A stretch of DNA of 64,000 nucleotides from Amycolatopsis sp. GM8 (GCF_021653975.1 NZ_JAJKFK010000001.1:1022863-1086862); one strand, 5' to 3'. Positions 8,609 through 16,923 are shown, numbered from the stretch's first letter. A program made the numbers and translations. Notes: generated by a model not told the origin, from the letters alone.

Positions 8609-9345
8609 TGGTCATCCTCCTCGTCCTCGAAGACCGACTGCTCGCGGCCGCGCACCACGATGTCCCACTCGAAGCCGAGCGCCCATTGGGCAGTGGTGCG
8701 GCTGTGGTCGTAGCGCGAGACCATCCGCTGCCGGGCCTTCTCGTCCGGCACCGAGTTGAAGATCGGGTCCTGGAAGAACAGCGGGTCGTCGGGGAAGTAC
8801 ATCTGGGTGACCAGCCGCTGCGGGAATGCCTGGCCGAACACGGAAAAGTGGATGTGCGCCGGACGCCAGGCGTTGTCGTGGTTGCCCCACGGGTAGGCGC
8901 CGGGCTTGATCGTGGTGAACTCGTACCGGCCTTCCGAGTCGGTGGTCGTACGTCCTACGCCGGTGAAGTTCGGGTCGATCGGTGACGGCCAGTTGTCGTT
9001 GACGTGCCGGTAACGGCCGCCGGCGTTGGCCTGCCAGATCTCGATCAGCGAGTCCGGAATCGGCCGCCCGTCGCCGTCGAGCAGCCTGCCGTGCACGATG
9101 ATGCGCTGTCCCTGCGGCTCGCCGTCGTGCTGCACGGTCAGGTCGTTGTCGTGCTCGCCGAGCCGGCCGGGGCCGAGCAGCGGCCCGGTGACCTCGGTCA
9201 GCTTCTGCGGCAACAGGACGAGCGGCTGCTTCGGGTGGCGCAGCCGGGTCGAGCCGTAGCCGGGCGAACCGAGCGGCGGCTGCGTGCCCTCGGGATCCCG
9301 CCGGTAGCGCGGCAAGATCAGCTTGTCACTGGCCGGAGCTGCCAT
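8605..9345 (-). CDS. pcaH: Protocatechuate 3,4-dioxygenase beta subunit
   Basis: 246 residues. All four ligands of the non-heme Fe(III) site can be placed by spacing: Tyr112 (GRYRHVND), Tyr151 (GAYPWGN), His164 and His166 (RPAHIHFSVF). The spacings of 39, 13 and 15 residues agree with the Pseudomonas enzyme. This subunit holds the active site that cleaves protocatechuate between its hydroxyls. It lies 12 bp after pcaF and overlaps pcaG by 4 bp. Confidence 0.96.
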   Translation of the reverse strand: MAAPASDKLILPRYRRDPEGTQPPLGSPGYGSTRLRHPKQPLVLLPQKLTEVTGPLLGPGRLGEHDNDLTVQHDGEPQGQRIIVHGRLLDGDGRPIPDSLIEIWQANAGGRYRHVNDNWPSPIDPNFTGVGRTTTDSEGRYEFTTIKPGAYPWGNHDNAWRPAHIHFSVFGQAFPQRLVTQMYFPDDPLFFQDPIFNSVPDEKARQRMVSRYDHSRTTAQWALGFEWDIVVRGREQSVFEDEEDDQ

Positions 9346-9357
9346 AACATCTTCTCC

Positions 9358-10536
9358 TCAACCTTCGAGTACGACTGCCAAACCCTGTCCGACACCGATG
9401 CAGATCGCGGCAAGCCCCCAGCCACCGCCACGGCGGCGCAGCTCGTGCGCGAGCGTGCCGAGAATGCGGCCGCCGGACGCGCCGAGCGGGTGGCCGATCG
9501 CGATCGCCCCGCCGTTGACGTTGACGATCGAGGGATCCAGCTTCGGCCAGTCCGCGAAGCAGGCCAGCGACTGCGCGGCGAAGGCTTCGTTCAGCTCGAC
9601 CGCGGCGAGATCGGACCAGCCGATGCCCGCGCGCTGCAGCGCGATCTCCGCCGCACGCACCGGGCCGATGCCGAACACGTCGGGATCCACGCCCGCCGCG
9701 CCGCGGCCCGCGATCCGCGCCAGCGGCGTCTTGCCGAGGCGGTCGGCGGCCTTCTGGTCGCCGAGCAGGACCGCGGACGCGCCGTCGTTGAGCGGCGACG
9801 CGTTGCCCGCGGTGACCGTGCCATCCTTGCGGAACGCGGGTTTGAGCTTCGCCAGTTTGTCCAATGTGGAGTCCGCGCGGATGCTCTCGTCGCGGGTCAG
9901 CTCGGCACCCGGCACCGGGATGACGTGCGAGTCGTAGAAACCGGAGTCCCACGCCTTCGCCGCGTTCAGGTGGCTGCGCAGCGCGAACTCGTCCTGCGCC
10001 TCGCGGCCGATGCCGTAGCGCTCGGCGAGCCGTTCGGTGCTCTCACCCAGCGAGATCGTCCACTGCTCCGGCATCTCCGGGTTGACCATGCGCCAGCCGA
10101 GCGTGCTCGAATGCAGCGTCTGGTTGCTTGCGGCGTAAGGCTTTTCCGGCTTCAACAGGATCATCGGCGCGCGGGTCATGGACTCCACGCCACCGGCGAC
10201 GACGAGCGACGCGTCGCCGACCGCGATGGACCGGCTGGCCTGCATCGCCGCGTCGAGGCCGGAACCGCAGAGGCGGTTGACGGTGCTGCCGGGCACGCTC
10301 GTCGGCCAGCCCGCGAGCAGCGCCGCCATCCTGGCCACGTTCCGGTTGTCCTCACCGGCCTGGTTGGCGTCGCCGAGCACCACTTCGTCCACAGTGGATG
10401 GATCAAGATCGTTGCGGGAAGCCAGTTCCCGAAGTACGTGTGCGGCCAGGTCGTCGGGCCGAACCTTCGCGAGCGCCCCGCCGTAGCGGCCGAAGGGCGT
10501 GCGGATGGCGTCGAGAACGAACGCGTCGGTCATCAT
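9358..10536 (-). CDS. pcaF: Beta-ketoadipyl-CoA thiolase
   Basis: 392-residue thiolase. The acylated cysteine is C90 (VNRLCGSGL), with His349 (IAIGHPLGASG) and Cys379 (AICIGVGQG) completing the site. The segment PMILLKPEKPY is typical of the PcaF/PaaJ branch, and the position between the CoA-transferase genes and the dioxygenase supports PcaF. It splits beta-ketoadipyl-CoA into succinyl-CoA and acetyl-CoA, the last step of the pathway. The start overlaps the pcaJ stop (ATGATG), and either of two adjacent ATG codons could be used. Confidence 0.93.
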   Translation of the reverse strand: MMTDAFVLDAIRTPFGRYGGALAKVRPDDLAAHVLRELASRNDLDPSTVDEVVLGDANQAGEDNRNVARMAALLAGWPTSVPGSTVNRLCGSGLDAAMQASRSIAVGDASLVVAGGVESMTRAPMILLKPEKPYAASNQTLHSSTLGWRMVNPEMPEQWTISLGESTERLAERYGIGREAQDEFALRSHLNAAKAWDSGFYDSHVIPVPGAELTRDESIRADSTLDKLAKLKPAFRKDGTVTAGNASPLNDGASAVLLGDQKAADRLGKTPLARIAGRGAAGVDPDVFGIGPVRAAEIALQRAGIGWSDLAAVELNEAFAAQSLACFADWPKLDPSIVNVNGGAIAIGHPLGASGGRILGTLAHELRRRGGGWGLAAICIGVGQGLAVVLEG

Positions 10537-11297
10537 GCCGCCTTCAATTCGCGCAGGGTCGCGAGTTCGGTTTCGGTCGGTGGCGGTGTGGCGGACAGCT
10601 CGGGCGAGACCTTCAGGTCCCAGCCCGTGGCCTCGCGCACCTGCTCGACCGTCACGCCCTCGTGGACCTCGGTCAGCACCAGCTCGGACGTGTCCGGAGC
10701 GGGCCGGAACACGCCGAGGTCGGTGATCACCAGCGTCGGCCCGGCGCCACGCAGGCCCAGCTTCTCGCGGTCACCCTTGCCGCGGCCGTGGCCGAACGAG
10801 GTGACGAAGTCGACCCGGTCGACGAAGCTGCGCTTGCTCTGCCGCACCACCACGTACACCTCTCGACACGACGCGGCGATCTCCGGCGCGCCACCGGCTC
10901 CCGGCAGCCGCACCTTCGGGTGCTCGTAGTCGGCGCCGATGACCGTGGTGTTGATGTTGCCGAACCTGTCCAGCTGCGCGGCCCCGAGGAAGCCGACGTC
11001 GATCCGGCCGGGCTGCAGCCAGTAGTTGAACACCTCGGGCACGCTGATCACCGCGTCCGCGGTCTCGGCGAGGATGCCGTCGCCGATCGACGCGGGCAGG
11101 CGGCCCGGCTTCGAGCCGAGCGTGCCCGATTCGTAGACGAGGACCAGGTCCGGCGCGTGCGTGCGGCGCGCGAGGTTGGCCGCGGTGGAGGGCAGGCCGA
11201 TGCCGACGAAGCAGCGCTGGCCGCTGGACAGCGCGCGGGCGGCGGCGATCGACATCATCTCGTCGGACGTGTACGTCCGCTCTTCCGTCGCGGTCAC
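10533..11297 (-). CDS. pcaJ: 3-oxoadipate CoA-transferase subunit B
   Basis: 254 residues, starting at GTG 11295-11297 and overlapping pcaI as GTGA. The catalytic glutamate of class I CoA-transferases is in LVLVYESGTLGSKPG (E56). The remainder carries the expected LGAAQLDRFGNINTTVIG block. With PcaI it moves CoA from succinyl-CoA to beta-ketoadipate. Similar heterodimers act in other pathways (for example IpdAB of steroid breakdown); the surrounding pca genes decide the assignment. Confidence 0.9.
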   Translation of the reverse strand: MTATEERTYTSDEMMSIAAARALSSGQRCFVGIGLPSTAANLARRTHAPDLVLVYESGTLGSKPGRLPASIGDGILAETADAVISVPEVFNYWLQPGRIDVGFLGAAQLDRFGNINTTVIGADYEHPKVRLPGAGGAPEIAASCREVYVVVRQSKRSFVDRVDFVTSFGHGRGKGDREKLGLRGAGPTLVITDLGVFRPAPDTSELVLTEVHEGVTVEQVREATGWDLKVSPELSATPPPTETELATLRELKAA

Positions 11298-12112
11298 TTG
11301 GTCCCCTCCATCGCGAACACCTTCTCGTTAAGCCATTCCTCGAACGAGTCCCGATTCCGCCCAATGGAATCCCAATACTCGTAATACTCGTTGTCCCGCT
11401 CGTAGTAGCCCTGCGCGTAGGACGGGTGCGCGCCGCGCGGTACTTCGGCGACCGCGGTGACCGCCCAGGACGGCAGGATCAGCTGGCCGGGCACGGGAGC
11501 CAGCTCGTCGACGACTTCCTCGACGGTGACCAGGCTGCGCTTCGCGGCGAGTACCGCTTCCTTCTGCACGCCGACGAGTCCCCAGATCTGCACGTTGCCG
11601 GCCCGGTCGGCGCGTTGCGCGTGGATGATCGAGACGTCCGGGTTGATCGCCGGCACGGCGGCCAGCTGCTCGCCGGTGAACGGGCAGGTGATCTGCTTGA
11701 TCGTCTCGGTGTGCTCAGGCAGATCCGTGCCCGAGTAGCCGCGCAGCACCGCGAACGGCAGTCCGGACGCGCCGGCGACGTAGCGGTTGGCCATCCCGGC
11801 GTGGCTGTGCTCCTCGATCTCCAGCGGCACCGGCCACGAGTTCTGCACCGCGTCGCGGAACCGGTGCAGCGAGCCGACGCCGGGGTTGCCACCCCAGGAG
11901 AAGATCAGCTTGCGCGCGCAGCCGGCGCCGATGAGCTGGTCGTACACGATGTCCGGGGTCATCCGCACGAGCGTCAGGTCCTTGCGCCGCTGCCGGATGA
12001 TCTCCTGCCCGGCCGCATGCGGGATCAGGTGCGTGAACCCTTCCAGCGCAACGGTTTCGCCGTCGTGGACCAGCTGCGCGACCGCGTCACGCAAGGACAG
12101 TATCTCAACCAT
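11294..12112 (-). CDS. pcaI: 3-oxoadipate CoA-transferase subunit A
   Basis: 272 residues, first gene of the operon. It has the glycine-rich CoA-transferase core (LIFSWGGNPGVGSLHRFRDA) and a VNPDVSIIHAQRAD-like NPDVSIIHAQRADRAGNVQI block that places the CoA. Its N-terminus (ALEGFTHLIPHAAGQEIIRQ) is typical of the actinobacterial pca enzyme. The upstream gap holds the presumed operon promoter and a PcaR-like operator, and diverges from a hydroxyacid dehydrogenase gene. Confidence 0.9.
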   Translation of the reverse strand: MVEILSLRDAVAQLVHDGETVALEGFTHLIPHAAGQEIIRQRRKDLTLVRMTPDIVYDQLIGAGCARKLIFSWGGNPGVGSLHRFRDAVQNSWPVPLEIEEHSHAGMANRYVAGASGLPFAVLRGYSGTDLPEHTETIKQITCPFTGEQLAAVPAINPDVSIIHAQRADRAGNVQIWGLVGVQKEAVLAAKRSLVTVEEVVDELAPVPGQLILPSWAVTAVAEVPRGAHPSYAQGYYERDNEYYEYWDSIGRNRDSFEEWLNEKVFAMEGTK

Positions 12113-12122
12113 GAGCTACCTC

Positions 12123-12137
12123 GTTCGCATTCCGCAC
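12123..12137 (-). promoter_or_regulatory. Putative PcaR (IclR-type) operator upstream of pcaI
   Basis: GTTCG-CATTC-CGCAC reads on the plus strand about 11 bp before the pcaI start codon. It is an imperfect inverted repeat of the form described for Pseudomonas PcaR sites (GTTCG-N5-CGCAC, from memory of the literature). A PcaR-type regulator is encoded in the same operon. The closeness to the start means the pcaI leader is very short or the site overlaps the core promoter. Confidence 0.55.
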
Positions 12138-12196
12138 ATAAGTTCTCCATATGAACGTACTTGGTGACTCCGGGCCGCGCAAGGGAAGGTGGAGCC

Positions 12197-13114
12197 ATGC
12201 GGATCGTGGTCACGAGGCGGATACCCGAAGCTGCGCTGGTCGAACTCCGGGCACTGGGTGAGGTGTGGATGCCCGAGGAGGACCGGGCGCTCGATCCGGA
12301 CGAGCTGCGCAAGACCGTCGCGGGCGCGGCCGCGATCGTCTGCATGCTGCACGACCGCATCGACGCGTCCGTCGCCGAAGCCGCCGGCCCCAGCCTGCGG
12401 ATCGTCGCGAACGTGGCGGTGGGGTACGACAACATCGACGTGCCCGCGCTCACCAGCCGCGATGTCTTCGTCACGAACACACCGGGAGTCCTCACCGACG
12501 CCACCGCCGATCTCGCGTTCGGGCTGCTGCTCGCGCTCACCCGCCGGATCGCCGAGGGCGACCGGCTGCTCCGGTCGCGCGAGCCCTGGTCGTTCCACCT
12601 GGGCTTCATGCTCGGCACCGGGTTGCAGGCCAAGACACTCGGCATCATCGGCCCCGGCCAAATCGGACGGGCGATGGGCAAGCGGGCCGAGGCGTTCGGC
12701 ATGCACGTTGTCTACAGTGGACGGTCGGAGCCGAAGGAGGACCTGCTGCGGCGGGCCGATGTCGTGTCGCTGCACTGCCCGCTCACCCCTGAGACGCACC
12801 ACCTGATCGACGCCGAAGCGCTGAAGGTCATGAAACCGACCGCCGTCCTGATCAACACCACGCGCGGCCCGGTGGTCGACGAGGCGGCGCTCGCCGACGC
12901 GCTGCTCGGCCGCGAGATCGCGGGCGCGGCGCTGGACGTCTTCGAGCGGGAGCCGGAGGTCGAGCCGCGCCTGCTGGAACTGGACAACGTGGTGCTCACG
13001 CCGCATCTGGGTTCGGCGACCGTGGAGACCCGGACGCAGATGGCCCTGCTCGCCGCCGAGAACGTGACGGCGGTACTCACCGGCAAGGAAGCGATAAATC
13101 CGGTGCGCGGCTGA
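12197..13114 (+). CDS. D-isomer-specific 2-hydroxyacid dehydrogenase (glyoxylate/hydroxypyruvate reductase type)
   Basis: 305 residues from the ATG at 12197, which has a good ribosome-binding site (GGTGGAG); a start 36 bases upstream lacks one. The NAD(P) fold is LGIIGPGQIGRAMG (149-160), and the catalytic residues are Arg223 (NTTRGPVVDE), Glu252 (VFEREP) and His270 (TPHLGSATVE). It should reduce a small 2-oxoacid such as glyoxylate or hydroxypyruvate. It diverges from pcaI but shares no obvious pathway step with it. Confidence 0.9.
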   Translation: MRIVVTRRIPEAALVELRALGEVWMPEEDRALDPDELRKTVAGAAAIVCMLHDRIDASVAEAAGPSLRIVANVAVGYDNIDVPALTSRDVFVTNTPGVLTDATADLAFGLLLALTRRIAEGDRLLRSREPWSFHLGFMLGTGLQAKTLGIIGPGQIGRAMGKRAEAFGMHVVYSGRSEPKEDLLRRADVVSLHCPLTPETHHLIDAEALKVMKPTAVLINTTRGPVVDEAALADALLGREIAGAALDVFEREPEVEPRLLELDNVVLTPHLGSATVETRTQMALLAAENVTAVLTGKEAINPVRG

Positions 13115-13139
13115 CTGGTACGGCAGTACTGTTTTCCGC

Positions 13140-13823
13140 GTGCGACAGACCCTCATCTTCGACGCCGACGACACGTTGTGGGAGAACAACGTCGTCTTCG
13201 AGCGCGTCATCGACGACTACCTCGACTGGCTCGCGCACCCGACGCTCGACCGAGCCGAACTCCGCGCGATCCTCGACGACATCGAGCGTGCGAACGCGGC
13301 CGTGCACGGCTACGGCACCAAGGTCTTCCTGCGCAGCCTGCACGAATGCGTGGCGCGGCTGCGGCAACGCCCGGCGACCGAGCAGGAGGGGCGGCAGATC
13401 CTCGAGCTGGCCGACCAGCTCATCAACCACCGGATCGAGCTCATCCCCGGTGTCGCCGACACGCTCGGCGACCTCGCCGCGCGGCACGAACTGTTGCTGC
13501 TGACCAAGGGCGATCAGGAGGAGCAGCAGCGCAAGATCGACGCGTCCGGGCTCGACCACCACTTCTCACACGTACATATCGTTCGGGAGAAACACGCGGG
13601 CACGTACCTGGAGCTGGTGGAGGAGCACTCGCTGCGGCCGGCGCACGCCTGGATGATCGGCAACTCGCCGAAGTCGGACATCGTGCCCGCCCGGCAGGCG
13701 GGGCTGAACGCCGTCTTCATCCCGAACGAGAGCACCTGGGTCCTCGAACACGATGTCGTCGACCCCGCCGACGACCGGGTACTGCACCTCTCGCGCTTCC
13801 CCGAGCTGCTCTCTCACTTCTGA
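13140..13823 (+). CDS. HAD-superfamily hydrolase
   Basis: 227 residues, GTG start 25 bp after the dehydrogenase stop, so probably the same transcript. Motif I is IFDADDTLWENN (nucleophile D8, acid D10). Motif II is the Thr in LLLTKGDQEEQ, and motifs III/IV are in WMIGNSPKSDIVPARQAGL. The helical cap between them fits phosphatase or phosphoglycolate-type enzymes. The substrate is unknown. Confidence 0.85.
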   Translation: MRQTLIFDADDTLWENNVVFERVIDDYLDWLAHPTLDRAELRAILDDIERANAAVHGYGTKVFLRSLHECVARLRQRPATEQEGRQILELADQLINHRIELIPGVADTLGDLAARHELLLLTKGDQEEQQRKIDASGLDHHFSHVHIVREKHAGTYLELVEEHSLRPAHAWMIGNSPKSDIVPARQAGLNAVFIPNESTWVLEHDVVDPADDRVLHLSRFPELLSHF

Positions 13824-13824
13824 C

Positions 13825-13861
13825 CGTGGAAGGCCGGCCCCGCGGGAGCCGGCCTTCCACG
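13825..13861. terminator. Bidirectional terminator between converging HAD and HesB-like genes
   Basis: A perfect 14-bp stem (13825-13838 with 13848-13861, starting CGTGGAAGGCC) closes a 9-nt loop directly after the HAD stop codon and just before the end of the opposing gene. There is no long T run, as is common in actinomycetes. Confidence 0.85.
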
Positions 13862-13866
13862 ATTCG

Positions 13867-14187
13867 TCAGACTCCGGTCGGCGCCTCGGGCGAGGGCATC
13901 ACGGCGAAGTTGAGCTGACCCTGGTCGTCCTGCTGCACGTCCAGCACCTTGTCGTCGAGGAACTGGGCGGCCTGCGGCTCCAGGAACACGCGGGCCCCGG
14001 CGTCGGTGCCCAGCACCTGGTCACCGTCTTCCGGCTGCTCCGCCACGGACAGCGCCAGCTGCGCGCCCGCGTCCTGCTGGGCCTGCACGGCGAAGCGCAG
14101 TCCACCGGTCTCCTGCTTGCCCTCCTGGGCGGTCAGCGCGCTGATCGCCTCGGCGGCGGCATCGGTCAAAGCGAGCATGGTGTTCAT
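13867..14187 (-). CDS. HesB/IscA-like protein lacking cysteines
   Basis: 106 residues with the A-type carrier fold pattern: TDAAAEAISALTAQEG, GGLRFAVQA and FLEPQAAQFLDDKVLDV. A-type Fe-S carriers need three conserved cysteines; this protein has none, so it cannot bind a cluster in the usual way. Such Cys-free HesB-like proteins occur in actinomycetes and their role is not known to me. An alternative start is the second ATG nine bases later. Confidence 0.8.
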   Translation of the reverse strand: MNTMLALTDAAAEAISALTAQEGKQETGGLRFAVQAQQDAGAQLALSVAEQPEDGDQVLGTDAGARVFLEPQAAQFLDDKVLDVQQDDQGQLNFAVMPSPEAPTGV

Positions 14188-14429
14188 CCCTTCGGTTACG
14201 TGCGCTCGTATCTCCCGACCATAGGGGTCTCGGAATGGTCACGCTCGCCAGACCCGGGCACCGGATCGCCCGCTCGACCGGTTACAAGTCTTCGGCCACT
14301 GTTCAGGATGGCCGGATCCGTTCCCCGGCATCATGGACGCGTGACCGCGCCGAACCCGGAGAACGCCGGAGAGCAAGGTCACTCAGTTGTACAGTGCAAG
14401 AAGTTGTTGAGGCTAGGTAAGTTGATGTC

Positions 14430-14864
14430 ATGACCACTGCGCAGTGGACCGCAGAGCGAGCGGAGCGCCGGCGCGACTCCGCGCACCCGGTGGTCTGGTA
14501 TGTCGCGGCGGGTGTGGTCACCACCGGACTACAGGAAGTGATCTTCCTCGCCGGGCGTCCGCTCATGGCGTCGGTCGCGGCGAACATCGTGGCGATCGCG
14601 GTCACGACACTGCTGAACACCGAGTTCCACCGCCGGGTCACCTTCGCGCACATGCGGACCTCCAGGGTGAAGCTGCACCTGCAGTCGCTCGGCACGTTCG
14701 CGTTCTACGCCGGCTACGGATCGGTCGTCCTGCTGGTACTCCAGGCGATCGTCGGCTCACCGTCCGCGACACTCGAAGCGGTGACGCTTGCCGTCACTAG
14801 TGCGGTGGGTGGAGTCTTACGATTCGTAGTCCTTCGCTGGTGGGTTTTCACTACTCGGCGATAA
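14430..14864 (+). CDS. GtrA-family integral membrane protein
   Basis: 144 residues with four predicted membrane helices (WYVAAGVVTTGLQEVIFLAG, VAANIVAIAVTTLLN, a Tyr-rich third and TSAVGGVLRFVVLRWWVF). The TLLNTEFHRRVTFAH loop between helices two and three is the family hallmark. GtrA proteins are thought to help flip polyprenyl-linked sugars for cell-surface glycans. A 5-bp inverted repeat (TGACC-CGACA-GGTCA, 14866-14880) follows the stop. Confidence 0.85.
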   Translation: MTTAQWTAERAERRRDSAHPVVWYVAAGVVTTGLQEVIFLAGRPLMASVAANIVAIAVTTLLNTEFHRRVTFAHMRTSRVKLHLQSLGTFAFYAGYGSVVLLVLQAIVGSPSATLEAVTLAVTSAVGGVLRFVVLRWWVFTTRR

Positions 14865-15002
14865 CTGACCCGACAGGTCACGCGGAGATGTCACTTGTGT
14901 GCAAAAACCGCTCGGAACTGCACGGAGTGACCAACCGGCGATCGTCCGCAAGCAGGTCGCTGCGACAAATGGGGTATCTCCGCAAGTTCTCTTGTTGAAA
15001 TC

Positions 15003-15031
15003 TGGACTGTCGAACACGCGCCGCTTACGAT
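15003..15031 (+). promoter_or_regulatory. Candidate promoter for the ShbA sigma factor gene
   Basis: TGGACT (15003-15008) and TACGAT (15026-15031) are separated by 17 bp, a fair match to a primary-sigma promoter. Transcription would begin near 15038, leaving a leader of about 120 nt before the ATG at 15160. Confidence 0.4.
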
Positions 15032-15159
15032 TACGCTCAGTCGCATCGGTGGCGGGTCGGCAGGGACCAAATGGGAGTGTCCGCTTACCGAGGGTGACAG
15101 ACGTGGGCTCCCGATCGCGACCGATCGTGGGGTCGCCGTTGTCGTTGGGGAGTCGACCT

Positions 15160-15834
15160 ATGAGAACCGAAGTCCCACCGGATACCGTCGTGCCTGTCGA
15201 AGCGTCGGTGCCCGGCTTCACCATTCCACAGTCGTTTCCGCGGGGTCCCGCGCAACGGCTGACCAAGGAAGAGCTCGATCCCGCGGTCAAGGATGCCGCG
15301 ACCGGGGATCCGGCGGCCATTGCCAGGCTGATCAGCATGATCACGCCCGTCGCGGTGCGGTACTGCCGCGCTCGCCTCGGCGGTCGTGACCTGTCCTACC
15401 TGTCGGCGGACGACGTCGCGCAGGAGGTCTGCCTGGCGGTGCTGCACGCGTTGCCGAACTATCAGGATCGAGGAGGGTCGTTCCTGTACCTCGTGCACGC
15501 GATCGCGTCGAACAAGGTGGCCGACGCCTACCGGCTCGTGTCACGCGACCGGTCGGACCCGGTCGCCGAACTGCCCGAGCGCCCGCTGACCGACAACGAG
15601 CCGGAGAAACGCGCGCTCGACGTGGATCTGGGTGCCCGGCTCAACAAGCTGGTCGCCACGCTTCCGCCGCTGCAACAGGAAATCCTGACGCTGCGGCTGA
15701 TCGTGGGCCTGTCCGCGAGCGAGACCGCCGAGGCGCTCGGCATCTCGGCCGGCAACGTCCGGGTCACCCAGCACCGGGCGCTCACCAAACTGCGCGCCAT
15801 GATCACCCGTGACGGAGATCTCGTTCAGCCGTAA
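15160..15834 (+). CDS. shbA: Sigma-70 family sigma factor, ShbA type
   Basis: 224 residues from the ATG at 15160, preceded by GGGGAG; the frame stays open 87 codons upstream but that part has no sigma-factor features. Region 2 is DDVAQEVCLAVLHALPNYQD with FLYLVHAIASNKVADAYR, and region 4 is LPPLQQEILTLRLIVGLSAS through GNVRVTQHRALTKLR. ShbA directs transcription of the principal sigma gene hrdB in Streptomyces. The assignment rests on resemblance and on the neighbouring WhiB gene, a common arrangement. Confidence 0.8.
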   Translation: MRTEVPPDTVVPVEASVPGFTIPQSFPRGPAQRLTKEELDPAVKDAATGDPAAIARLISMITPVAVRYCRARLGGRDLSYLSADDVAQEVCLAVLHALPNYQDRGGSFLYLVHAIASNKVADAYRLVSRDRSDPVAELPERPLTDNEPEKRALDVDLGARLNKLVATLPPLQQEILTLRLIVGLSASETAEALGISAGNVRVTQHRALTKLRAMITRDGDLVQP

Positions 15835-15898
15835 GCCTTTTTCGAGCTCGGGCAGGAGCTCGCAGGAGGCGGAAGAAGAAGTAGTCCCCGATGGTCGC

Positions 15899-15928
15899 CA
15901 CCGATCTGGACCCCGTGCCAGATCGGTG
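15899..15928. terminator. Inverted repeat between shbA and whiB, probable bidirectional terminator
   Basis: An 11-bp perfect stem (CACCGATCTGG with CCAGATCGGTG) closes an 8-nt loop, 65 bp after the shbA stop and 133 bp from the end of the converging whiB gene. No T run follows. Confidence 0.65.
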
Positions 15929-16061
15929 AACCCACTGACTTTGTTCCGCTCGTCGCCCCCAGGCCTTGATGGCGTCCGCGACCTAGCGCTCACCTCGAAC
16001 CCGTTGCCCGACGCGGCTTTCGCAGGCCGGACCAGGCCCCCCGGTCCGGCCTTCCCGGTTG

Positions 16062-16382
16062 TCAGCGCGTGGCCGAAACGTACTTCTTGCCGTCCTCCGC
16101 ACGCTGCTTGCGGCGCATGATCGCGGCCCGGCGCTCGGCCTCGTCGAGACCACCCCAGACGCCGAACGGTTCCTCGGCGGTCAGCGCGTGATGGCGGCAT
16201 TCGACGATGACGGGACAGGACCGGCAAACCCGCTTGGCCCTGGCAACCCGGTCCGCGCGGGCGAACCCGCGTTCCCCGTCCGGGTGGAAGAAGACCGAGC
16301 TGTCGAGATTCCGGCAATTGCCGTTGCGCTGCCACTCCCAGATTTCCGCGACCGGATTGGGCAGCCGTGTCGTATCAGCCAT
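16062..16382 (-). CDS. WhiB-family Fe-S transcription factor, WhiB3/WhiD-like
   Basis: 106 residues. Four cysteines for the [4Fe-4S] cluster are C23, C53, C56 and C62, arranged C-X29-C-X2-C-X5-C. The turn motif GVWGG is at 74-78, followed by a basic DNA-contact tail (RRAAIMRRKQRAEDGKK). The N-terminus (LPNPVAEIWEWQRNGNCR, then SSVFFHPDGERG) matches the WhiB3/WhiD branch, which links redox state to development and metabolism. A strong ribosome-binding site, GGGAGGGAG, precedes the start. Confidence 0.92.
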   Translation of the reverse strand: MADTTRLPNPVAEIWEWQRNGNCRNLDSSVFFHPDGERGFARADRVARAKRVCRSCPVIVECRHHALTAEEPFGVWGGLDEAERRAAIMRRKQRAEDGKKYVSATR

Positions 16383-16488
16383 TGGTCAGACTCCCTCCCG
16401 AAGCGCTGTCGCAACAGGACTACCCAGGCGGGACGGCTGCTACACCTGACTTTCCTCGGTGGTTCTCATTGGAATTGGGCCGTGGGAA

Positions 16489-16860
16489 TCAAATGACGAA
16501 CAGCAGGGCGGCGCTGACGAGGACGACGACCGCGGTGGCGAAGTGGATCCCGAACGCCACGGCCCTCGTACCGCCGTTGCGCAGCACGACGATCGTGTCG
16601 CCGAGCGGGACCAGTGCGACCAGCAGCATGAACCAGGCTTCGGCGTGGGCGCCGGCGAAGGCCAGCAGCGCCAGGCCGACCAGGCCGTAGCTGCCGTCGC
16701 GCACGCCCTTGATCGTCAGGTACGCGGGATCGCCGTCGGCTTTCGCGGGCACGCCATACGCGGCGGCCGCCGGGCGGGGCACAAACAGGAACCGCAACCC
16801 GATGAACAGGATCATCAGGTTCAGCAAGATGGCTAGCCCGTAGGCGATGGGGGTGAGCAT
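16489..16860 (-). CDS. DUF4267-type small membrane protein
   Basis: 123 residues with four hydrophobic helices (IAYGLAILLNLMILFIGLRF, SYGLVGLALLAFAGAHAEAW, MLLVALVPLGDTIVVL, FGIHFATAVVVLVSAALLFV). The arrangement and the FVPRPAAAAYGVP turn resemble DUF4267 proteins, whose function is not known. It diverges from a TetR gene; two CTAGC-NNN-GCTAG palindromes in the 86-bp gap suggest that regulator controls it. Confidence 0.75.
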   Translation of the reverse strand: MLTPIAYGLAILLNLMILFIGLRFLFVPRPAAAAYGVPAKADGDPAYLTIKGVRDGSYGLVGLALLAFAGAHAEAWFMLLVALVPLGDTIVVLRNGGTRAVAFGIHFATAVVVLVSAALLFVI

Positions 16861-16873
16861 CTCGAACTCCGAT

Positions 16874-16886
16874 CTAGCAACGCTAG
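16874..16886. promoter_or_regulatory. Probable TetR operator, CTAGC-AAC-GCTAG
   Basis: A perfect 13-bp palindrome 14 bp upstream of the DUF4267 start. A second copy is centred exactly 50 bp away, next to the TetR start. Their placement at both promoters of a divergent TetR pair fits autoregulation plus repression of the membrane protein. Confidence 0.7.
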
Positions 16887-16923
16887 GAACGAGAACAACG
16901 CTAACAGGTCAATGACATGAAGT

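Noticed and set aside
14899..15159. N-terminal extension of the ShbA sigma factor
   Set aside because: The extra 87 codons contain the likely promoter, show no sigma-factor features, and the ATG at 15160 has a good ribosome-binding site.
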